A program made the translations under genes and the position numbers. DNA of 64,000 bases from Escallonia rubra (lineage: Eukaryota > Streptophyta > Magnoliopsida > Escalloniales > Escalloniaceae): contig JAVXUO010001469.1 in assembly GCA_033065855.1 (NCBI GenBank), positions 40,578 to 104,577 on the forward strand, written 5' to 3'. Under the pieces are notes generated by a model, which saw only the letters and a list, made by a program, of their open reading frames with translations, did not search any database and was not told the DNA's origin. Below are positions 48,919 to 61,100 of this stretch, piece after piece (positions within the stretch are counted from its first letter, which is position 1; each line of letters starts with the position of its first letter).

Positions 48919-50308
48919 GGGTCAAATACACGTAGGTACCCTGAAACTACCACAAAGTCTCACTTGAGGGTCTCAAAGTTTAATTTTTACCATAAGGGTC
49001 TGCAACTACAAATTTGCAATAAATAAGGACTTCCGTCCAAATTTCTAACGTTTTAGGCAAATCCGTCAAGGCAATTTTGTCCCGACAGGTTAAATTGTTT
49101 TTCTTCTCTTTTTTCAATTTTGCACTTCTTCTTCTTCACAGACCCATCGCCCCCTCACCCATCACCACCGCGGCTCACCTAAAACCACCAGCAGATCGGC
49201 CTCACCACCACACCACCAAATCATAACCACCGGTCGGCATCACTGCTGCATCATAGCAGTGCCACCCTGGGAGATCTCGTCCGCTCCTCATGTGTCCACG
49301 CCAGCTTCCCCACCATCTACCTCCGCACACGCTCCACCTACGCCGGCCCAGCCCAGACCCCGACCGAGCTAGCCCAAGCCGCTATGAAAGTCAGCCTGTC
49401 GCGAGCCAATAAGGCCTCCAGCTACCTCCACACGCACGAGCAGCAAGCACGAGGCGGGCGCGCTAAGTGACTGCATGAGCCAGATATCTGACACGGTGGA
49501 CGAACTCGGGAGGACCCTGTCGGAGCTGAAGCACCTGAGAAGTGGGACCTTCAGGCCACCGGTAGATATATCAGAGTCATCGGCGGCCTATCAATCAACC
49601 GATCGATCACTAACACCAATGCCATCGCCTACGATCTCTCTCAAAACCAAGAACAAGGCATCGCCAGTGCACCCTAGCACCACCACCATCGTATTAAAAC
49701 TAAAATCGGTCGGATCTCCACCGGTGTAGACCCATCGTCGGCCAACACCAAGGACAAATCTGACATATTTGGCTGCTCCGATCCTTTGTAGTCCATCCCT
49801 TCAGCTTTCGGTACCGGAACCATCAATCGGTCAACAAGTCAATAAATGTCTTCCCGTCTTTCTTCTCCCCAAACCACCCAACAATGAAACTCCATCACAT
49901 CCTCTGACTTGAGCTCTCTTTTGCCGATTGATGCTACAAAAGGTGGGTATGTGAAGGGTAACTTACCAGCGGCGTGAGTGGGCAGCTACAAGGAAAATTG
50001 CCGACATGGTTTGCAGGAGGCATTTGTCAGCGTTGTCGCTTGAGTGTGCTGTCGGAGGGTGTCGCCGGTAGTTAAGGCTCCATTTTTGGTTAGAAGAAAA
50101 GGTTTTGGCAGTTAAAGGCTCCATTTTTGCAGGGTTTTTGAAACCCAAAATTGCCTCTGATAGAAAAGCATGGATTGTTAGGAATTTGGACGGATGTACT
50201 TACTTGTTGCAAATTTGGAGTTACAGGCCCTTATGTGTAAAAATTAAACTTTGGGACCCTCAAGTGAGACTTTGTGGTAGTTTCAGGATACCTACGTGTA
50301 TTTGACCC
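48919..50308. mobile_element. Pack-MULE nested in the Copia fossil
   Basis: Begins gggtcaaatacacgtaggta and ends cctacgtgtatttgaccc, with terminal inverted repeats of roughly 110-130 bp (ctgaaactaccacaaagtct, cacttgagggtctcaaagtt and complements). A perfect 9-bp target duplication, tattttaat, lies at 48,910-48,918 and 50,309-50,317. The GC-rich interior carries a piece of a host PMEI gene (49,261-49,555) and other GC-rich segments on either side that I cannot name. There is no transposase. It must be younger than the Copia copy it interrupts. Confidence 0.92.
49261..49555 (+). pseudogene. Pectin methylesterase inhibitor (PMEI) gene fragment captured by a MULE
   Basis: The plus strand reads DLVRSSCVHASFPTIYLRTR, STYAGPAQTPTELAQAAMKV and SLSRANKASSYL. 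After a one-base frame change it continues HEAGALSDCMSQISDTVDEL and GRTLSELKHL. This is the PMEI four-helix domain (family pattern: I-R-x-S-C...YPxLC...A.VAL.RA...L...E.AALxDCxE...DSVDEL..S..EL). The first helix cysteine and the later DC cysteine are kept; the second cysteine is replaced (IYLR where YPxLC is usual). Signal peptide, N-terminal start and the last helices are missing and replaced by unrelated GC-rich sequence, as expected of a transduplicated fragment. Given the frame change it should not give a working inhibitor. A single-domain PMEI and the PMEI part of a pectinesterase cannot be told apart here. Confidence 0.85.
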
Positions 50309-53300
50309 TATTTTAATCTATTGAGTTTGGGACAGCTAGCAAAAAAGGGCTACGATTTGTGTTTCAACAAAACAGATGCACTGTCAGTGATACAAAAAAA
50401 AGGCATGATATTGAAGACAAAGATGTCAACCATCCCCCTTTTTTTTTTTTTGCAACACACTTCAATTATGCTAATTCTTCTTACTGTAATTCTTTACTTG
50501 TTGATAATAATTGGCTATGGCATATGCGTCTTGGGCACTTGTATTTGGAAGCATCAAGTTCCTTGCAAACAAGGAATATGTTTTAGGCTTGCCGACTATT
50601 CGAGATCGTGATCAAGTTTGTGAGCCTTGTGTTATGGGAAAGAAGCATAGAGATACATTTTCTACAAAGCATTCATGGAGAGCCAAAGGACCACTTGAAC
50701 TTGTGCATACTATGTGGAAGTTCCATCAAACGGAGGTAACAAGTACTTTATTACTTTCATTGATGATTTCAATAGAAAGGCATGGATCTATTTTTTTGAA
50801 GCAAAAATATGATGCATGTGTAGTACTCAAGAACTTTGTGGCATATGTTAAAAAGCAAAGTGGTTATTCTTTCAAAACTTTGAGAACTGATAGGGGCACT
50901 GAACATATTGTATGTGATGACTACTTTGGAAAATATAGAATTAAGCATCACTTGACGGCCAGGTATAATCCTCAGCAAAACGGAGTGGCAAGAAGGAAAA
51001 ACATAACTCTCATGGACATGGTGAGAAGCATGATGCATGAAATTACATAAAAGCTTTTGGGCAGAGGTCATGGCCTGTGCGGTTTATATTTTGAACAGGT
51101 GCCCTGTTAAAAGTGTTCGTGATAAAACTCCACAAGAAGCATGGAGTGGACAAAAGCCTAATACATCTGAGGGTGTTTGGTTTTATTGCCTATTCACATG
51201 TACCTGAAAGAGGTTTGATGGCAAGGCAGAAAAATACATCTCTAATCATTTCAGTTTGGAAACAAAGGGTTGCGAGCTATATAGCCCAAAGACTAAAGGT
51301 GATTATCTTCAGGGATGTTCTTTTGACGAAGATGGAGTATGGGATTGGTCAGAAGAAGAAAAGAGATCGTTGCCAGTACTTATATTTATAAATAATTAAT
51401 TAAAAAAATTAATCAAATGGATGAACCGCCTTCTCCTCCAGTTTCTGATGAGCCATCTCCTGTTTTTTTCAAAGAGTCGTCTCCTCATGTATCACCTTTA
51501 CTTAGACGCTCGCAACGTGATCGTCATCTGCCTGCTTATTTACAAGTTTATGAAGTCGGTGATGATAACAATCCTAATGATGATAACGAGGTAGATGTTG
51601 CCCATTATGTCTGCAGATCGTGACCAATAATGTTTGAGGAAGCAGCTATTGATGATCGTTGGATTAAAGTAATGAATGAAGAAATTCAGGCTATTAAGAA
51701 GAATAATACATGGAGTTAACAATTCTACCAAAAGGAAAGAAGCCAATTGGATTCAAGTGGGTCTACAAAACAAAGTTCAAGTCCAATGGTGAAGTGGATC
51801 ACTTTAAAGCGAGGTTAGTGACAAAAGGATACAAGCAAAAGTCAAGTATCGATTACTTTGAAATATTTGCTCTTGTTGTTAGATTGGATACAGTTTGTAT
51901 AATCATTTCTCTTGCTGCTAAAAATTATTGGAAAATATATCAAATGGATATCAAGTCGGCATTCCTAAATGGTTTACTTAAAGAAGAAGTTTATGTTGAG
52001 CAACCACCAGGTTGTCAAAAAAGGAAGAAGAAGATAAAGTTTATTGGGTTAAAAAAGGCTATATATAGTGTCCGAAACAAGCACCGAGGGCGTGATATAC
52101 TCGTATTGACACCTATTTTCTTGATCATGTTTTTCATAATTGTCCATATGAGCATACTTCGTATGTCAAAACCAACACGGATGGAGACATTGTCATTGTT
52201 TGCCTGCATTATGATGGTTTAATCTTCACCAGCAACAATTCGAAGTTTTTGTGAGAATTCATAGAGGATATGATTGCTCGATTTTAAATGACAGATATAG
52301 AGTTAATGTCTTACTTTCTTGGCATAGAGGTGAAGCAGACAAACAAAGACATTTATTTCACAAAAGAAACATGCAAGAGATATCTTGAAAAAACTTAAGA
52401 TGGAAGTTTGCAACTAAGCTCTAACACCAGTTGAAGAAAGGTTTAAGCTCGTGAAAGATTGAAGTGGTGATTTGATTAATGCAACAAAATTTTAGGAGAG
52501 ATGTTGGAAGCTTAAGGTACTTAATAGCAACTAGATCTAACATTGTCTACGGAGTTGGGATTGTAAGCAGATTTTTAAATTCACCAAAATAGTCTCATTG
52601 GCAAGCTCCAAAGCGAATTTTGTGATATATTTAAGGTACACCTGATGATGGCATATTTTACTCTAACGCTAATAACATGGAGCTAGTTGGATATACGGAT
52701 ACTGATTGGGCAGGTGACATTGAAAAATGAAAAGCACTTCAAGTTATATGATTCATCTTGGTTCATGAGCATTTTCTTGGTTTTCAAATAAACAACAAGT
52801 AGTGGCTCTTTCAACAACAGAAGTAGAGTATATAGCAGCCACAAGTTCTGCTACTCAAGCAGTTTAGTTGCAGAGAATGCTTAGTGAATTACAACATCAA
52901 CAAGATGGCCCTACGATAATTTTATGTGATAACAAGTCAGCAATTACCTTAAAAAGAATCCGTGTTTCATGGTCAGAACAAGCACATTGATATTAAACAT
53001 CGAAGACTTTGTGAAAGACAGAGAGATCATGGTTGAGTATTGTGCATCAGAAAATCAAATTACAGATATTTTTAGAAAGCCACTTAAAGCTTATTTATTT
53101 TTCAAGCCGAAGAAAGTGCTCAGAGTGATCAAACCAAGTTTAAGGGAGGATGTTAGAAAATTTCAACTTGGGTTGAAATTGTTGACTTAATCAACAATTA
53201 TTGGCCCTACTGCCTTTGCACCCTTAATTGTTAAGAAGGTTAGCAAATTGTGAGCTGGTTAGGTCAATTCTTCTTGCCCCGTAAACCGCCTCTATTTGTT

Positions 53301-53450
53301 GTATGTACAATTTTGCAAGAGAAAGAAAAGCTCCAATGAGTTAAGAAAAGCTCATATGAGCTGGGTGTGTGAAGGCAAAGTTTTATACTTTGTAAGATAG
53401 CAAATCAATACATTGAGTGTTTATTTTGGGTTATCAAAATTCATTTGTTC

Positions 53451-54904
53451 TTTGGGCAATTATAGTTTATTTTAATTGCCAAGACTAATGTTTTATTACT
53501 CATATAAGCCTGATGAAATACCGCTCTTAGCTTTAGTTAATGAAGCCATACAAATGTTTGTGGAGGTGAAACTTGTTGACCCGTTTTGATAACCCTTTGG
53601 CTTCTGCAAATGTAAGGAGCTTCAGGTCTCATGCTTTGGGTACATAACACAGTTATGTGGTATGGAGGACCCAAAAGTGAAAACTTTTCCTCTCGCGGCG
53701 GAGAGGGGCGACAAAAGAGAAAATTCTTTCTCTACTACACTTCTCTTCATCTTCGTCTCCGTCACCACTGCCGTTTTTTCCAGTGGGTGGTGACGTGGTA
53801 ACCTAGATCTCTCTTTGCTTAGGTTTTGTTTGGGGTTTTGGAGGCTTCGGCGAGTTGGACGACCGTTGTTGCTACGATGGTTCACAATCAGAGAGCTGTG
53901 GTCATCCTAATTTTCCAGCGTCAGCGATCGGTTGGTGAATGAAGTTGGGTTAAGTTGTCAGAGTCCGTAGATGCTCCGTAATTGGATTGTGGTGGCGGAA
54001 GGGTGCAAGTGTTCTTGCTGTCGGGGTTGTCCTTGATTCGGTGGTGTTGGTCGTCAATTGCGGGTTTCTCTGTCGGAATTGTGGGTGCTGAGCTTAGGCT
54101 TGGTTTATTTTCTTCTAGGGTTTATTTTTCCCCCCTCCCCCCTTGCCCTAGAAAGGTTTCATGGTTTTTATTGGAGGTGGAGTATGTGCCCTTTGTGATT
54201 TGTAGTTTTAGGCTGTTAAGCCTAATGCTGAGTCGGAGGCGGTTGCAGTAGATGGACGACAGTGGTCTATCAAGTGTGGGATTCCTCAATTTGGCTACCG
54301 AGAAGTTGGCAATTCCGACAGGGTTATAATTGTTTAGGTTTTCGGTAGATCTCTTTGGCTTGAGTGCAATCTAGTGAGATTTGGGTGCATGCGGATCGAG
54401 ACGCATTTGCAGCGATAGGACAGGTGGCTGATCAACGGGTTGGTGGTTAGTAGTGTGGCTTGGTGCTGTTAGATTTTAATTGGCTTGCTTAGTTCGGTAT
54501 TATCTTGGTTTTTAATTAGTATATTTATCTTGTTTTGTTGGTTTTTATCCTAGCTTTTAGCTTGTCAGAGATTATGCTTGAAACTTAGTTGGTTAGGTTT
54601 TTATGTACTTTTAATTTGTTCTTAATTATGTTGTTTGTTGACTTTTATTTTATTGTACTTCTTATCGGATAGGAATATCATCCAAGTGCTATATTTAACA
54701 TCAATAGTAGGGTTCTTACCACTTTTCAAAAAAAGAAAAAAAAACACATGTATGTGGTATGTATCTTCGCCTTTGTGTCTACTAGATCTCAATTTGTCAA
54801 AATATATACATTTGAGAAGAACAACATTGTAACCATGCCTTCAGTTATTTGTACTATTCTAGTTTATTCATTAGTTACTTTGACTAGGGGATTTGCTACA
54901 CAAG
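53451..54904. other. Intergenic, possibly transposon-derived leader-like sequence
   Basis: From about 53,640 the DNA is G/T-rich (cgcggcggagaggggcgaca ... tcggtggtgttggtcgtcaa), reminiscent of non-coding leaders of plant LINEs or of an LTR, but no domain or end signal was found. No gene supported. Confidence 0.35.
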
Positions 54905-55105
54905 TTGTTATCAGAGCTAATTCCTCACCTATATCTCACTTAGAAGCGCTTTAAGCATGAAAATACTACAGAGTTAGCGACCAAATGAGGGGAGAAAACA
55001 TAAGAGACAGTTTAGCTGACTCAAAACGAGGGGAAATTTTTATGACACATTTGAGAGGGAGAGAGAAGAGCTGAATCAGGTGACGCAGCTAGAAGGCCTC
55101 CCCGA
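54905..55105 (+). mobile_element. Possible LTR-element remnant
   Basis: agttgttatcagagctaatt at about 54,905 is one base away from a typical tRNA-Met primer site, followed by about 150 bp of gag-like charged sequence. No LTR pair found. It is a broken remnant next to the 3' end of the MAP65 gene. Confidence 0.35.
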
Positions 55106-55145
55106 TATGATCAGGGGAACCTACAAAAACTGCGTACGTTTCATC

Positions 55146-58100
55146 TTAACTGGCCCGAGAAATTGTATCATCCTTCGGTAAAGCAACATAGTTTACAGGT
55201 ATTACATTACCAACCTTACCACTGTCTCTACGTTCCTTTCCACCTGAAACTCCGTGGCGGGCTGCAGGAGTTCCAGTGCGGCGAAGTGGTGTCCCAGCCG
55301 TTGTGTTAGTTGTGCTTTGACCCAAAGGCTTCTTTATCGCAGGCCTCGAACCAAACAAGGCCTCTTGTTCTGTGAATAGTTGTTCTTGCAGTCTCTTTTG
55401 TTCCTGAAATACACACGGTTATGAGAATCCAGCACCAAAACCTCTGCTGAGAGTACAGTAATGACAGCTCAATTTGGACCTACATAAACATCCATACACG
55501 TGGTTTTGATGATGCATACAAGCAAAAGTAGAGACTCTTGCTCAGAAGATTGATCCTTTCAATTTAGGTAATAAAGTCCTGCTCCTGTAGCGTTAAGGCT
55601 CGCTCCCAAGAGACTAACCTGGGAACAGGCCGTGGGGGTTTCATTTTGGTGGGTGGAGGTTAAACACCACAATGCTGCTAAAAGAGGGACAAAATACAAC
55701 ATGCTAACTTTGACAATCTCAAAGTTGCTTATCATCGAACGGAGACCTGATAGTTTATGAGAGTAGCTGGTACCAAAAGACGATGAGCAGTAAGGGATCG
55801 CATACCCGTGATCTACGTTTCTCCTCTTCTTTCTCCCGCCGTAGCACGATATATTCCTCTAGCGTTTGTAGCAAAGGGGCCTAAAAATCAATAGCAGCGC
55901 TACTTATACTTTCCTACATTACTGAAATGGACATCACGTCAAACAAGAATTGGTCTCCTCACCTTGTCATATAAGAAAGGAACTTCTTTTTCTCTCTCCC
56001 AGGCTTTAACTTTTGCTGTTAAATTTTCAACAAGAGCTATACAAATGGAAGTTTTTAACAGTCATCAACACATAGTTACATCTTTGAAATTTACAAGTAT
56101 ATATAACAATGCAAAGAGAAATAAGGGACTCGAGTATAATTATAATTTGGGAGATTCAGGTATTTTTGAACTGGTGAAGAACATTTTATAGTTGGCAACA
56201 GATGGATTTTCCTCAAGCCAAGTATTTCCGGGTAACACAAGTTTCAGCAAATTATCCCAACAATGAAAGTAAATAGAGGCATGTCACGATAAACTAGGTT
56301 CATCTTCTGATCACCATGTAGACACTCATTGGCAGGAACATAAGAACACGAGAAACTATTAACAAGTAACTAGAATTTCATGAATTCCCTCACGCGATGC
56401 CCATATTTCCTCTATTTCTAGCAGACCCACATTTCTCATATACTGACACCTAACTTCACCATAAAGAGTTCTCCTTAGATCAAAAGAATTCTGTGATCAT
56501 GTGCATATAGTTGAAAGTAGCAGACATCTGTAACATAGCTTCAATCCCGATGCCATTATCATTGTTAAAAGAGAGAGTATCAATTTATAGAAGCCAATCC
56601 TTTCTTAAAATTGCACATAAAGATTGTCAACGGACAAGAAACGTCCCCACTAAGTCAATTTTATGTGAATCTTACACCCATCTTACTATCAAAATCCTCG
56701 TGCTCAAAGATAAGGAAATGGTGTGGTAATCCATGCTCCAAAGTTTCAGTTCCATACAAATTGATCTTTATCTGCCATGAAATTGCGTAGCATGCAACTC
56801 GCCTAGGTAGAGACATGTACAAGTGTACAACAGCTTTTACCAATCATTACAGGTAAATAACGAATAGAAACATAAATGAGCCACCATCTCACAATCCTTT
56901 TACAACATACGCATAATTTCTAGCCCATATCCTGAGTTCCTATCGAATCCAGCAAGGTTTAAACCGTAGGAGCAAAAATGATAAGAGATTAATGTGTCTT
57001 TGGTGTGCAGGGGTTCGAGGCATTGTTAGAGTTTGGTCAAAATCACGAATCAGATGCTATATAGATAAAACGTCCTGCAAAGCTTCAGATGAGAACTTCC
57101 TGAAATCTCTAGATGACCCAATACTGAAATTAGTTGAAGGATTTCCCCTCCCATGGCTGCTTGGTCATTGCCCAGCCACAAATTTAACTTACCGGGCCCC
57201 TTTAAGATCAATCTCTCCACACAAAAAATTCAGGTTTGACATGGGATCATAACTTACAATTGTCAGATTACTTTGCATTTTGTCAAAAATTAAAACTGGT
57301 GATGTTTCACAGAATCCCAACCTTTATCTCATTCGTAGGCGCATATATATGTCTAACAAGAAAGAATAGGTGTGGCGGAGTTACTACCTACCTGGTGTGG
57401 TGTGTGGTGTGGAAAGGGAAATTGGATGCCTAGAGGAAGGAACTTCTTCATTGTCCAAAAACTTCCAGAAGATAAGACTTTGTGGTGTTCTTGACACGTA
57501 GAATAGAGGTACTTTTTTGTGAAAATCCACCAGGATAGCAATATAAGTTCGCACGATAACAGCGTTTTAAGACGTATTTAGAGCATAATGTAACACCCCG
57601 CATAATTTGAGGGGTTAATTTCCTAAGCAGACGCTGACAGGACTGCCATGCGTGCGATGACCGGGCGAAACTGGGCTGCATGGATTGTCTGTCTGTTAAA
57701 AGAGTCCAGATTTGTGTAGAAATGCAAAGTGTATTTTGGGGAGTTATAGAGATAGGTCAAATTGTATGGAAACTTAGAGATCGAAAAGCACACTGTGGAA
57801 AAATAATTGTAGCCGTAGGATCAAGTCAAGGTAGTCCGTCCATTGAAGAGGTAAATGCCTATAAATAGATAGGAGTCATTTGTGTGAGAATGTCCAAGTC
57901 CTCTTCCAAGTTTTCTAATCTATACTTCTAATATACAACATTCCTTTGCCAACTTTGCCTTAGCATGTGAGAGTTTGAGAGCCAAGGGGGTTTGGGAGCT
58001 ACATACCGAGAGGGAGGCAACGGGTGTTCGTGCAGTGCTTGCCAAGAATTAGGCAAGACTAGTGGGGAGAATGGCTGACTTAGGCAAAAATGGGCTTACT

Positions 58101-61100
58101 TCCCTAAATGCCACACGGATTAGCTTAGGGTTCAGGGCCCATAACTCTCAGTTCGTGACAAGTGGTATCAGAGCTTGGGTTAGAAAGATCACAAGCAAAG
58201 GCGCAGCGATGGCAACTTCGGAGGACGAAACACTCAAGGACAACCCTCTAAGACGGAAGAAGGCATCTAAGGATCAGGGCGGTGCTATCAGAGATGCCGA
58301 GAAGCATATGAAGACCCAACTCAAGGCATTTGGAGAACCCATGCAGCAAACTATCGCAACTCAGTTGGATCTAGTCTTCAAGAGGCTAGACGAGTTGGAG
58401 GCGGATAAACGCCTTTGTCCTGTTAGAGAAGAAGTTCGATGTGCTCACGACAGGGTCGGAAAACGTGATCCAGGAGAAGGTCCCCTACTTCACCAAGAGA
58501 GAGGTGCAATGGCGCAAGGACCTCAAGGAGCAAGTTGCGGAACTCCGAAATGAGTTGGCTGTTTGTAGGAGGGAGCTTACAAGGGCCACAAGGCAGGGCG
58601 GTGTCGCTGTGCAGCCCAAGAGGAAGAAGGTGCCCGACACAGCTCCTACAACGGGCGACGGACGCAAGACAGGTAGACAACTTCCTTTGGGACTTAGAGC
58701 TATACTTTGAGGGGCTCGACATCAACGACGAGGAAGAGAAGGTGCAGACAGCTACGATGTACCTCACAGATACGGCTGCCTTGTGGTGGAGACGTCGCCA
58801 TACTGATAAGTGCGACATCAACAGATGGGAAGAGTTCAAGAGGGAACTTAAGAGGCAGTTCTACTCGGAGAGTGTGGAGGACTTGGCAACGATCAACCTA
58901 AGGAGGTTGAAACAAAAGGGAGCATCCGTGAGTATGTGAAGGAGTACTCAACTTTGATGCCCGAGATCCCAAAGATGTCCGAGAGGCAGCGGCTTTGCTT
59001 CTTCATTAATGGGTTACAGCAGTGGATTGCTACAAAGTTAAGAAGGAGAAAACCCCGCGACTTGGCTTTAGCTATGGTGATTGTCGAACAGCTCCAATCA
59101 AGCGAGACAAGAGGCCGAACTCTCCAAGGCACGAATATGCCAAAGGTGGGGGAGACAAAAGGCAAACGGTGGCTCGTCTAAGGCAACGATGAGAAGCGTT
59201 AATGTCATCACAAGGGGAAGAAGCACGAGGGATGCAAGGGAGAGGGATCTCGCGACAAGGGTGCGAAGGGCGCGCTAGAGGTGGTTGCTTTTACTGTGGA
59301 GAGCCGCATTATGCCAAAAAATGCCAACACCATGGCAAGGTGATTGCGATACTCCAAAAGAAGGACAAGGCCAGCCCAGGTGATTCTTCCGAGAGCAACG
59401 GGGAGGTGCACATGGGGCATTACAGAAGCTCAACACCGTGGTGCAGAAGGCGTCGAAGGAAGATGATACCAAGGCGAAGAAGAGTAAGAAGAGACAAGGC
59501 TTGCTCTACGCAACGGTGGAATTAGTGGGAACACCCTGCAAGCATCGCTTCATGAGTCCGGGGGTTGCCGAGAAGCTGGGGCTCAAACCAAGTAAGGATA
59601 GGAGTTGGTTCAAGGCCGTGAAGGCTAAAGAGCAATCGACTCAGGGAGTTATCAAGAAAGTCAACATGAGGATCGGCGGATTAAAAGGAAAGGCCGACTT
59701 AAACATCATCAACCTCGATGAGCATGGGGAAATGCTTGGGATGGACTTCATGGAGAAGTCCAGCGTGATGCTTAATTCATATTGTGGAGTGATGAGGCGG
59801 GTGAAGATGGCTAACTGAAATGCGTAATTCTTTTAGTACCAAAAGAAGAGGGCACAAGTAACGGGATTACTTCGTTGCAGGCTTGCGGCTGACGAAGGGA
59901 TCGACACTATGCTACGGCGAGCTACAGTGATTTATGGAATTCTTCTTACACGAATATAAATGCACACACAAACATACAAACACAAACACATAGCAGCAAC
60001 TGAATTCTTGCCGAGTTTTTTCTTTTCTAAAGTAATTATGTGGGGAACGGGAAAGAAATTTTCTTGCCCAGAAAGCCATGAATTAAATTGAAGAATCATA
60101 ATTACGAATGAAAATTAAGACTCACATGGTATTTTGCTCACCAAGATACGTGCTTTTTCAGCACGCTTCAGACTTTTATGTACTCCTCGTCCGGCACTAT
60201 ACCGATTTTCATCCTGGGAAAAGAACACAAAACAATAATCTCATTTTCCGAAAAATCATACCTCATTCAACTCCAATTTTTACTTTGACATAATCAGATG
60301 ATGAAGTTTGTTTCTTCAATTAATCTGTACTGCACAAGTTTTTAGGCAAATAAACTCGTTTATCCAGCGGTCATTGAAATCACTGTGCAATAACAGAGAA
60401 GCTGCTCAATCTGATACAAAATCGTCTTGTTTTTTCTTCAGATTTTTACACATTCCTACCAAATATGTTGATTCTAAGTATCTACCTTATGAAGCCACTA
60501 ATCTATGTTTGCCCCAAAAGTATAGTTGATGCGAAAAGAAAAGGGAGGGACCACTTTTCCTGACCCTTTCACTCGTCGAATAATACCTTTTTCAGATAAG
60601 TACTTCAAGGCAAAAATCAGCAGAAAGGGCGTTAACTCTTATATTTGGAGGACTCTTTAGATTTCATCACCTATACTTCTTCATGCCTACCAAATATGTT
60701 GATTCTAGGTATCTGCCCTACGAAGCCACTAATCTATGTCGCCGCAAAAGCGCGATTGATGCGAAAAGGAAAGGGAGGGACCACTTTTCCTGACCCTTTT
60801 GCTCTACAAATAACACCTTTTTCAGATAAGTATTTCAAGACAAAAAACAGCAGAAAGGGCAGGACTCTTATATTTGGAGGACTACAATCACCCCATTAAT
60901 CTCCTGTGTGCCTATATCATCCAAAAGGTCAGCAAAAGAAGCAACAGAACAAGGATAGGACTCTTCTACTCACGTACTCCTCACAAAAGGGGCCCAATAA
61001 TGGGTCGACAAACCCCGAGACCCACCCGACCTGCTCAAGCTTGTGCAAAATATCTGACTCCAATGCCCAAGTTGAAATGCATAACCACTCTCTTTTGGCA

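Larger units (their letters stand above)
48500..53450 (+). mobile_element. Copia-type LTR retrotransposon fossil, 5'-truncated, with a nested MULE
   Basis: In order: a CCHC remnant near 48,580; an integrase region with the pre-integrase CEPCVMGKKHR motif (about 50,630) and the core (YNPQQNGVARRKN, about 50,965); reverse transcriptase ([20 protein letters not shown] and [12 protein letters not shown], 51,750-51,970); and RNase H remnants near 52,700-53,060. A purine tract (ttaagggaggatg, 53,140) precedes what is probably part of a 3' LTR from about 53,150; its end was not fixed. No 5' LTR or gag start was found. A 1,390-bp MULE (48,919-50,308) sits inside. It is broken many times and old. Confidence 0.85.

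Noticed and set aside
58162-58177. tRNA-Met-like sequence tggtatcagagc
   Set aside because: Only the 3' complement is present and it directly follows an LTR. It is a primer-binding site, not a tRNA gene. The same holds at about 35,686 and 54,908.
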